NCBI RefSeq assembly: GCF_900129615.1
Contig: NZ_FQWI01000009.1
Location: 124,001 to 188,000, forward strand
DNA length: 64,000 nucleotides
Reading direction: 5' to 3'
From: Pectobacterium carotovorum
GTDB lineage: Bacteria; Pseudomonadota; Gammaproteobacteria; Enterobacterales; Enterobacteriaceae
Under the pieces are notes generated by a model. It was not told where the DNA came from. It did no database searches and was given only the letters and a program-made list of their open reading frames with translations. Shown in pieces: positions 9,244-15,812 of this stretch (its first letter is position 1; each line of letters begins with the position of its first letter). The translations under genes and the position numbers were made by a program.

Positions 9244-9606
9244 TTAAGTCCAAATCTCTTGCCCCTCGGGCGTGATCCACACGACGCCTGCGGGGGCTTT
9301 GGCTAAGAACCAGAGGCCAAATTCGTCGACATCATCAAATTCATCATCGGATATTTCAGGTGGAAAGGCGTTGCGGAGCCGTTCGACCTGATGTTTCGGG
9401 TCACCTGGCAGAGTGTCTCCCTGACTGGCAAGCTTGATTCTGCCTTCTGCGATGAGCCGTTCCAGCAGTGTAAAAAATAGAACCTGACGTTGGGCGTAGG
9501 TTCTGGGATTGCTCCGACACTCCACCGCAATATGTTGCCATATCGCGCCCATCGACAGCCCGTATGCGCTGGTTGCGACAGCATCGTAAATGTCGTTGTC
9601 GTCCAT
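9244..9606 (-). CDS. DUF596 domain-containing protein
   Basis: A 120-residue acidic protein matching the DUF596 pattern as I remember it: a YGLSMGAIWQHI start, a central FFTLLERLIAEGRIKLAS segment, and a C-terminal FGLWFLAKAPAGVVWI with a final WT. The function is unknown. A strong GGAGGGAGAG ribosome site precedes the start. It lies 41 bases after another small leftward gene, so the two probably share a transcript. Members of this family are small, cytoplasmic and patchily distributed, which would fit an immunity or adaptor protein, but that is inference. Confidence 0.7.
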   Translation of the reverse strand: MDDNDIYDAVATSAYGLSMGAIWQHIAVECRSNPRTYAQRQVLFFTLLERLIAEGRIKLASQGDTLPGDPKHQVERLRNAFPPEISDDEFDDVDEFGLWFLAKAPAGVVWITPEGQEIWT

Positions 9607-9647
9607 CTCTCCCTCCCTGTTTCCTGTTTTTTCAGAGGCACACGTTT

Positions 9648-10034
9648 CTAACGCGCAGGGTCATAGGCATTGACCTCATGGCTCCAGGGAATAGCACGAT
9701 CGTCGACCGTGACGTGCCATTCACAGTGTGTCAAAACGCCGCGTATTTCGGATAAACACTGGCACCAGTGCTGTACGCCAACCCAAGTGGCTTCTTCACC
9801 GTTGTCGGGAAGTTTGGTTGAACCGGAGAGCACAATCCCCTTCCTGAATACGTTACCGATTTTCACGTTAAGGGTGAAATCAAATGATTCCCAATTCAGG
9901 CCTTCACCGGTCGTCAGATATTTCTCAATTTGGTCATTAACGGAATGGCGTTGGACGATCTCCTTCACGGCAGATATCTCTGTCTGGCTCAGGGATTTTT
10001 TACGTCGAGCGGTGTAATAGAGAGAAATTGCCAT
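9648..10034 (-). CDS. Hypothetical protein upstream of DUF596 gene
   Basis: I do not recognise this 128-residue protein. It has no signal peptide or membrane segment; it begins MAISLYYTARRKK, has a central FSGSTKLP-like stretch (here LSGSTKLP) and ends with a WHVTVDDRAIPW segment. Start chosen at ATG 10034, where GAGG is 5 bases upstream; the frame extends to 10103 without a better site. The pairing with DUF596 recalls small two-gene immunity units, but nothing here proves that. Confidence 0.6.
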   Translation of the reverse strand: MAISLYYTARRKKSLSQTEISAVKEIVQRHSVNDQIEKYLTTGEGLNWESFDFTLNVKIGNVFRKGIVLSGSTKLPDNGEEATWVGVQHWCQCLSEIRGVLTHCEWHVTVDDRAIPWSHEVNAYDPAR

Positions 10035-10141
10035 GTTGCCTCGTTTATTAATAGTGTTTAAGGTGAGGTAATAGAGCATAAATTTTCGAATAAAAAACGG
10101 CATAAAATAATCAGGAAGTTCTGATTTTATAAAGGTAAGGG

Positions 10142-10693
10142 ATGGTTATGTTTGGGAAAATTATTCTCATTGGGATAAGTGTGGCATTACTCAGCGGATG
10201 CTCGGTCGCGACCTATAGTCATAAACTGGAGGATTATCAGAGCGCTGACCGTGTGGGTATCACGTTCGATAATCGTAACCTCGACTATATTCGCGTTTAT
10301 CCGACTACCGAACGATGTATTAATATTGATGCACCAGAAAATGGCTACACCAATAATGCATTTGGGTTCCAAACTAAACTCAATAATAAAGAACTCGGCT
10401 TCCCGGCTATTCCCGAAACGCCAACGATGATTCGGGAATTCTGGGTCAGTGCGCAAAATAATATTGCAGTTAGAATGATTGCGGCGAATGGCGGATTTAG
10501 CACCGTAACGTTTAAACCCGTAGTGGGGAATTACTATTATGTCACTGGCAAGTTTGATGGGCCTTATTCGCCCCGACGCATTGAAGTCTACGAAGTGTTC
10601 AAGACAGAGAAAGGCTACTACGACCGCCGCCCCGTTAAAGATTTGATGCTGAAAAACTGCGGCCAGTTTACTTCCAGAATGCAGAAATTCTAA
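10142..10693 (+). CDS. Putative lipoprotein
   Basis: A 183-residue protein with a lipoprotein signal sequence: a hydrophobic segment ends in LLSGC, making the cysteine near residue 20 the lipidated N-terminus. The residue after it is serine, which usually sends the protein to the outer membrane. The mature part is polar and probably beta-rich, with two further cysteines; I recognise no family. Starts at ATG 10142 and ATG 10148 are both possible, since AAGG sequences sit at suitable spacing for each. Confidence 0.7.
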   Translation: MVMFGKIILIGISVALLSGCSVATYSHKLEDYQSADRVGITFDNRNLDYIRVYPTTERCINIDAPENGYTNNAFGFQTKLNNKELGFPAIPETPTMIREFWVSAQNNIAVRMIAANGGFSTVTFKPVVGNYYYVTGKFDGPYSPRRIEVYEVFKTEKGYYDRRPVKDLMLKNCGQFTSRMQKF

Positions 10694-10703
10694 TGCCGCT
10701 CTC

Positions 10704-10726
10704 GGCCAGACGTGACCTGTCTGGCC
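10704..10726. terminator. Hairpin between two convergent lipoprotein genes
   Basis: GGCCAGAC / GTCTGGCC, 8-base perfect arms around a 7-base loop, placed between the stop codons of the convergent genes at 10693 and 10741. It could end transcription from both sides, although no T-run is present. Confidence 0.45.
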
Positions 10727-10740
10727 ACCTCAACTGAGTT

Positions 10741-11298
10741 TTACGTCAGCTGTTTCCCGGTAAACGTACCGGCATACCAGGCATCCATCACCGACAGCAG
10801 GTTTTCCACTTCCTCGACGGTCAAGCCATAAGAATCAGCCGTTTGATGAGGTTTAACAACGAGCAGCGGAACATCGGCACGCGTATGCAGGTAATCGAAC
10901 TGATATTCCACTTCGCTATTGTAAAACAGGCTTCCGCCAACATTTCCGGCTTTGCGTAGCTGTTTGATCTGTTTATCTTGCGCGGCCGGATCCTGTGCCC
11001 AAATCAGGAAATCACGCAGCGGCTGCGTCTGACGGGCAAAGTCATCACGCGTGAAGCCGAAATAGGCATAGCGTTTTCCTACCACTAACGCAATTTTGCT
11101 TTTATCGTCCGTAATTCTGACGTTAAAAGAACGCTTTTCTACGGTACAGTCGCGAAACTGCGGCTTGTACTCACAGGCGGAAAGGTTCTTAGCTTCATAC
11201 ACTTCGTAAAGACGCAGCGTGGCGTATTTATCGAAGGTGGTAACAGCCTGACAGCCAGTTAAGGCAAGAAGAATGACCGGGAGGACGAGGTAACGCAT
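10741..11298 (-). CDS. Putative lipoprotein
   Basis: A 185-residue protein whose first 16 residues end in LALTGC, a typical lipobox with cysteine 16 as the lipid attachment point. The mature protein has two further cysteines (ACEYK and RDCTV) that could form a disulfide. I do not recognise the domain. It faces the other lipoprotein gene tail to tail and is preceded by the HipBA-type regulatory region on the other strand. Confidence 0.7.
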   Translation of the reverse strand: MRYLVLPVILLALTGCQAVTTFDKYATLRLYEVYEAKNLSACEYKPQFRDCTVEKRSFNVRITDDKSKIALVVGKRYAYFGFTRDDFARQTQPLRDFLIWAQDPAAQDKQIKQLRKAGNVGGSLFYNSEVEYQFDYLHTRADVPLLVVKPHQTADSYGLTVEEVENLLSVMDAWYAGTFTGKQLT

Positions 11299-11462
11299 GA
11301 CGGTTGTGTTTCCCTGTTTTCACTGATGTGGATTTCTCAAGATTGTGCTCAATGGCGGTTTATATGACCGAGCCTACTGATGGTGAAAAAATTGGTCAAT
11401 CATCTGACGGATGAAAACGTGGGATGATTTTGTCGTCATTTACATGAGATAGAATAGGTAAT

Positions 11463-11600
11463 AGGACTATATTCCCATAATGTCGCCAAAAATGGGAATA
11501 CAGTCCCATGTTGTTTGATTTTTGCTCTTCGCTACATTGATTACCTGACAATGTGGGACTATATTCCCATTAATAAATCAATACTGGGAATATAGTCCTA
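11463..11600. promoter_or_regulatory. Four operator-like palindromes upstream of the HipBA module
   Basis: Four copies of a dyad of the form GGGA-N6-TCCC (the outermost bases vary) lie upstream of the antitoxin gene: 11463-11478, 11492-11509, 11554-11570 and 11585-11600. Copy 3 reads TGGGACTATATTCCCAT and copy 2 ATGGGAATACAGTCCCAT. Centres are about 30 bases apart within each pair and about 61 between the inner copies, near whole helical turns, as expected for cooperative repressor binding. HipB-type antitoxins repress their own operon through such sites. The last copy ends 20 bases before the start codon. Confidence 0.8.
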
Positions 11601-11619
11601 TTTTTATGTGAGGTAGATG

Positions 11620-11925
11620 ATGGCCAAGCGAGACATGTACAGGGTGCTTTTTCCAAAGCAACGTAGGACACTGACCGCGTTTGGTGAGGATTTACTGCTT
11701 GCCGTCAAACGTCGTGGATTTACCAAAAAAATAATCTGCGACCGTACGGGATTTGATCACAAAACCGTTAATAAAATCTTCGCTGGCGATCCGGGCGTGG
11801 CGATAGGGGCTTACTTAAAGGTCATGGCCGTACTGGGCATGGAAGATAACTTTGCCAAACTTGCTGCTTACGATGAAGTCGGCATGAAGTTACAGAATAT
11901 CAAGCTGTTGGAGGGCACGAAATGA
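11620..11925 (+). CDS. HipB-like antitoxin, Xre-type DNA-binding protein
   Basis: A 101-residue protein with a helix-turn-helix in its middle (FTKKIICDRTGFDHKTVNKI), the expected fold for a HipB-type antitoxin that binds DNA and neutralises the kinase encoded next. ATG 11620 is preferred to the adjacent ATG 11617 because AGGT at 11611-11614 then has better spacing. The stop overlaps the toxin start as ATGA at 11922, so the pair is translationally coupled. It probably represses the operon by binding the four upstream palindromes. Similarity to E. coli HipB is only structural, so I give no symbol. Confidence 0.8.
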   Translation: MAKRDMYRVLFPKQRRTLTAFGEDLLLAVKRRGFTKKIICDRTGFDHKTVNKIFAGDPGVAIGAYLKVMAVLGMEDNFAKLAAYDEVGMKLQNIKLLEGTK

Positions 11926-13172
11926 GCCGATCCATCGTTGAGGTGTATGCGTCCTGGATGCCGATTGATACGCCTTTGTTGGTGGGACATTTGACGTTTG
12001 CAGAAACCAGCCGTTGCGGTGTGTTCAGCTTCGCTTATGACAAACACTTTTTGACATCCAGCTATCGTTTGCAGATCGATCCCTTGTTGGCGTTGCACAG
12101 TGGGGAGCTTTATAACGATTTGGCAGATAAAAATTTCCGTGCCTTTCTGGACTCCTCTCCCGATCGCTGGGGACGCATTTTGATGCAGCGCCGTGCTGCA
12201 ATTGAATATCGAAAAGGCCTGCGAGCGACCACGAAACTGACGGAGTTGGATTATCTTCTGGGTGTTCACGATTCCTATCGAATGGGCGGTATTCGCTTTA
12301 AGATGGCGGAATCGCAAGATTTTTTAGACAATAACACCGAATTTTCCGCTCCACCGATGGCGTCGCTACGTGAGTTGGAACATGCGGCCATGAATATTGA
12401 GCGGGATGACAACATCGACAGCGATGATTATTACCGCTGGCTCAAAATGCTGATTTCTCCGGGATCATCACTGGGTGGTGCCAGACCCAAAGCGTGTGTG
12501 ACCGATGCAGACGGTCATCTGTGGATTGCCAAATTCCCCAATCAGAACGACACATTTGATGTAGGTGCCTGGGAAATGGTGTGTTACCAGCTTGCGCTGG
12601 CTGCGGGTGTCGATATGTTTCCGAGTGAAATACGCAAATTTTCTTCTGAATATCACACTTTCCTGACTAAACGTTTTGACCGCGTAGGTGATAAACGGAT
12701 TCATTTCTCATCGGCCATGACGCAACTACAATATTATGACGGTGAGCAATCCGACGGTGCCAGCTATCTGGAAATCGCAGAATTTTTAAGTAATAGCGGT
12801 GCGCAAACCAAAGCCGACCTTGCCCAGCTATGGCGAAGAATCGTGTTTAATATTGCGGTATCCAACACGGACGACCACCTCAGAAATCATGGTTTTTTGC
12901 TCACTGATAAAGGCTGGAAGTTATCTCCGGCATATGATTTAAACCCGATAGTGGGTAAGCATGGCTTGCATCTCAATATTACCGATACCGCTAATGAACT
13001 CGACTATGCACTGGCCTTCGAGGTGATCGATTTCTTCCGCTTAAGCCGCGAGGACGCAACTCGTATCTATGACGAGGTACTTGGCGCAGTGAAAGGTTGG
13101 CAAACTGTCGCAAACCAGCTAGGTATCAACCGCAGGGAGCAACTTGCCAAACAAGAGGCGTTTAATGTGTAG
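11922..13172 (+). CDS. HipA-like serine/threonine kinase toxin
   Basis: A 416-residue protein with HipA kinase features in order: a glycine-rich loop with potential autophosphorylation serines (GSSLGGARPK, 181-190), an ATP-binding lysine in WIAKF (K204), the catalytic loop NTDDHLRN (315-322) and the metal-binding segment AYDLNP (337-342). HipA kinases phosphorylate aminoacyl-tRNA synthetases and stop growth. Every key residue I looked for is present, so the toxin is probably active. It overlaps the antitoxin gene by 4 bases. The adjacent McrBC-like and AbiE genes suggest a role in phage defence or island maintenance. Confidence 0.88.
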   Translation: MSRSIVEVYASWMPIDTPLLVGHLTFAETSRCGVFSFAYDKHFLTSSYRLQIDPLLALHSGELYNDLADKNFRAFLDSSPDRWGRILMQRRAAIEYRKGLRATTKLTELDYLLGVHDSYRMGGIRFKMAESQDFLDNNTEFSAPPMASLRELEHAAMNIERDDNIDSDDYYRWLKMLISPGSSLGGARPKACVTDADGHLWIAKFPNQNDTFDVGAWEMVCYQLALAAGVDMFPSEIRKFSSEYHTFLTKRFDRVGDKRIHFSSAMTQLQYYDGEQSDGASYLEIAEFLSNSGAQTKADLAQLWRRIVFNIAVSNTDDHLRNHGFLLTDKGWKLSPAYDLNPIVGKHGLHLNITDTANELDYALAFEVIDFFRLSREDATRIYDEVLGAVKGWQTVANQLGINRREQLAKQEAFNV

Positions 13173-13199
13173 GGCTGGTCGGTTTATTGGCGTGTGTTT

Positions 13200-13297
13200 A
13201 TAAGGACAGAATAGCGATAAGTGTCTCTATATTTAGGAGGAATAAGGACAAAACGCCAGCCAATAAGGACAGTCTGTAGGAAAGTTGTCCTTATTGG
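13200..13297. repeat. Cluster of TAAGGACA motifs with a 12-base inverted repeat
   Basis: TAAGGACA occurs three times on the plus strand in about 70 bases (near 13200, 13242 and 13264) and once inverted. The last copy and the inverted one form CCAATAAGGACA (13260-13271) and TGTCCTTATTGG (13286-13297), a perfect 12-base stem with a 14-base loop. It lies between hipA-like and the convergent 100-residue gene, so it may be a shared terminator or a protein-binding repeat array. Confidence 0.6.
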
Positions 13298-13314
13298 GCT
13301 CTGATAGGGACAAT

Positions 13315-13617
13315 TTAGGTGAGGTCTGCCGTGTGAGCTGATGTGGCTTTTTCACTGATTACCAGCAATGCCGGAATCAAATGTGCGCAGGTGTTGAAAT
13401 AGGCGCTGAGGTGTTGCAACTGTTCCGTGGTGGTTTCTGTGACCAGCGATTCGCTTACATACTGTAAACCGTGGCACAGCCCTTCAACTGACTCTGTGGC
13501 GATTGCGCTGAGATCGTCACGTTGAGCATGGCTAAGGTGATCAACGGGTAGCGAAGCGATCAGATCTCGGAAAACACTAATGGAACTCTCGGTAGCGGCA
13601 GCATTTATGGTGGTCAT
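13315..13617 (-). CDS. Hypothetical protein, 100 residues
   Basis: I do not recognise this small acidic, helical protein. It has no signal peptide or membrane segment; the sequence after residue 15 looks like a helical bundle (FRDLIASLP, AIATESVEGLCHG, LQHLSAYFNTC). The start is supported by an AAGGAGGATCGCC ribosome site. It lies leftward between the HipBA module and the McrBC-like operon and is flanked on both sides by inverted repeats, so it may be a small regulator or accessory factor of either one; this is inference. Confidence 0.6.
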   Translation of the reverse strand: MTTINAAATESSISVFRDLIASLPVDHLSHAQRDDLSAIATESVEGLCHGLQYVSESLVTETTTEQLQHLSAYFNTCAHLIPALLVISEKATSAHTADLT

Positions 13618-13676
13618 TGGCGATCCTCCTTGAAAGTCAGTACCGCCAATTGTCGATGCTTTTTACGGGTTCAGAT

Positions 13677-13736
13677 ACTACGAGTTTCGTAGTCATGTAA
13701 TCGAAATTGATGGTTTAAATCACTTTCGATTACATG
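13677..13736. promoter_or_regulatory. Two adjacent inverted repeats upstream of the restriction operon
   Basis: ACTACGA-GTT-TCGTAGT (13677-13693) is followed immediately by CATGTAATCGAAA (13694-13706) and its exact complement TTTCGATTACATG (13724-13736). They lie between the divergent 100-residue gene and the McrB-like gene, where operators for either promoter would sit. No regulator was identified. The rest of the gap to 13949 is AT-rich and holds only a 36-codon open frame. Confidence 0.55.
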
Positions 13737-13830
13737 GGGTGAAGAATACAATACTTGCCTAAGTATCATCAGATAATAATATGAATGTTCATGTATAAAT
13801 ACACAGTTATATATTGCGGGCTGAGTGTCA

Positions 13831-13941
13831 ATGCCAACAGATTTTTATAAAACCATGGCAGAGGTTGATGGCCGAAAACGCTGCGTTGTTAACATGATGG
13901 CTGTTGTGGCGAGATATCATAAATTTATTGTCTTAATTTAG
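13831..13941 (+). CDS. Possible 36-residue leader ORF before the McrB-like gene
   Basis: A short frame begins with ATG 13831 and stops 8 bases before the McrB-like start, so that stop overlaps the ribosome site of the next gene. It contains a KRCVVNMMAVV stretch and a hydrophobic end. There is only a weak GAG before its start. It could be a leader peptide that couples translation to the restriction gene, a remnant of a lost gene, or chance. Only its position supports it. Confidence 0.25.
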   Translation: MPTDFYKTMAEVDGRKRCVVNMMAVVARYHKFIVLI

Positions 13942-13949
13942 GAGCTAGG

Positions 13950-15794
13950 ATGAGCCTGCAAGAAAAATTTCAGATAATAACTAAAGGCTGGATTGCGGCC
14001 ACAAAAGAGGGATTTACTAATAACCCAATTGCGAATTTATTGAGAAAAGAGTTAAAAAAAGAAATAGAGAATATAGTTATTCAGTTTGATTTTAATTATG
14101 AAGTAGAGGCTAGTGCTGGGGCAGGGAATTGGGCAAATGTTCCTTGGGTATCTATTCTTAATCCAAAAATTACAAATACCACTCAAGAAGGAATCTATCC
14201 AGTATACCTTTTTAAAGCTGATGGCTCAGGGTTTTATTTGTCCCTTAATCAAGGTACAACAAGCCCAGCTAAGAAATGGGGAAAGAAAGTTGCCGAAGAA
14301 CGCGCTGAATATATAAAGAAACAGCTATTAAAAAAAATCCCTGATTTAGAACGCTGGGGCGTTAAGGATATAAATTTAAAAGCAGGCACACCTCTTGGTA
14401 AATCGTATGAAAAACCAAGTGTTATCGCAAGATATTATTCTGCTGACAGTATTCCTTCTGATGAAATTCTCAAAAGTGATTTGTATTCATTACTAAAATT
14501 CTATAAAGAAATAGAGGGGATGGAATTTGAAATGCAAGAAATATCAATATCTACCAAAGAAAAAATGATTGAAACAGATAGTGACATTACTCCCCTCCCT
14601 AAACCGTTCTTCCTCCTAGCCGGCATTTCCGGCACAGGGAAATCACGTTTTGTTCGTGAACAGGCGAAAGCGACAGGGCACATTGACGAAACGTATTGCT
14701 TAGTTTCTGTCCGGCCAGATTGGCATGAACCCAGTGATTTATTGGGCTATTCCTCCCGCTTAAATGGCAACGTCGAATATGTGATTACTGACGTGCTGAC
14801 ATTTATCGTTAAAGCGTGGAAGGCGATTGCTGAGTCAGGTGTGCAAATTACTGGGAAAATCACCTCAGGGAACCGTAATGATTTGCAGGCAATACCGCCG
14901 TATTGGTTATGCCTGGATGAAATGAATCTTGCCCCTGTCGAGCAGTATTTTGCGGATTATTTATCTATACTGGAAACCCGCGAATGGGAATGGGAAGATG
15001 ATGCGTTTACCTACCAGTGCGATCCGCTATTAAAATCCTCGGTGATTCAGTCACTTTCCCCTGTTAAGCAGAATGAATTGTGCGAGCGTTTAGAGTTAGA
15101 CCCGACTTCTGCGTTATGGCTTGAATTTTCTGAGAATGGTATCGGCATTCCCTTTAACTTACTGGTGGCTGGCACCGTGAATATGGATGAGACCACGCAC
15201 GGTTTTTCCCGTAAGGTGATTGATCGCGCGCTGAGTTTTGATTTTGGTGACTTCTTCCCTAATGATTTTGACGATTATTTTTCGCCAACAGTCGCCTCTA
15301 AAAAACTGTCCTATCCAATTTATTCAAGTGCGGTGAAGAATCAAGCACGCTTGCCTGCGATTGATGCGGATGGCAAAAAGAGTATTGAATTTCTGCATGC
15401 GATTAATAGCGTTTTGGATAACACGTCCTTTAAATTAGCCTATCGCGCCTTAAATGAATTGCTGCTGAGTGTGATAAGCCTACAGCCAGAAAACGACGAA
15501 GCACTACAAGCCGTTTGGGATGATTTTTTAATGTGTAAAGTGTTGCCGCGTATTGAAGGCGACAGCGATAAATTAGCACAATATGATATTGAACAGTCAT
15601 TACTCATAAAGTTATCTGATACGTTAAAAGAAAGCCTGTCTGCTATTTGGGATAAAAATAACGCAAGACCAGATTTTTACCGTGAAAAGCAACAGGATGG
15701 CGAGACAATAATGATTGCTTGCCGCAGTCGCGCTAAAATTGAGTGGATGCAAAATAAGCTTGCTCAATCCGGCTTCACCAGTTTCTGGCCATAA
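13950..15794 (+). CDS. McrB-like restriction GTPase with N-terminal DUF3578 domain
   Basis: A 614-residue AAA+ protein. Residues about 30-150 match the DUF3578 (MrcB N-terminal) domain, with EVEASAGAGNWANVPWVSI and YPVYLF, thought to read modified DNA. The motor follows: Walker A GISGTGKS (225-232), Walker B DEMNLAPVE (323-331) and the McrB-type GTVNMDETTHGFSRKVIDRA (408-427), where N411 and D413 correspond to the NxxD guanine-binding motif. AGGAG lies 6 bases before the ATG. The first 600 bases are visibly more AT-rich than the motor part. It pairs with the nuclease gene 18 bases downstream, forming a modification-dependent, type IV-like restriction system. Confidence 0.88.
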   Translation: MSLQEKFQIITKGWIAATKEGFTNNPIANLLRKELKKEIENIVIQFDFNYEVEASAGAGNWANVPWVSILNPKITNTTQEGIYPVYLFKADGSGFYLSLNQGTTSPAKKWGKKVAEERAEYIKKQLLKKIPDLERWGVKDINLKAGTPLGKSYEKPSVIARYYSADSIPSDEILKSDLYSLLKFYKEIEGMEFEMQEISISTKEKMIETDSDITPLPKPFFLLAGISGTGKSRFVREQAKATGHIDETYCLVSVRPDWHEPSDLLGYSSRLNGNVEYVITDVLTFIVKAWKAIAESGVQITGKITSGNRNDLQAIPPYWLCLDEMNLAPVEQYFADYLSILETREWEWEDDAFTYQCDPLLKSSVIQSLSPVKQNELCERLELDPTSALWLEFSENGIGIPFNLLVAGTVNMDETTHGFSRKVIDRALSFDFGDFFPNDFDDYFSPTVASKKLSYPIYSSAVKNQARLPAIDADGKKSIEFLHAINSVLDNTSFKLAYRALNELLLSVISLQPENDEALQAVWDDFLMCKVLPRIEGDSDKLAQYDIEQSLLIKLSDTLKESLSAIWDKNNARPDFYREKQQDGETIMIACRSRAKIEWMQNKLAQSGFTSFWP

Positions 15795-15812
15795 CCCACA
15801 AGGCGGTACGAA

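Noticed and set aside
11463-11600. Repeated palindromes as a possible CRISPR array
   Set aside because: Unit length and spacer lengths vary and the copies are self-palindromic; they fit repressor operators.
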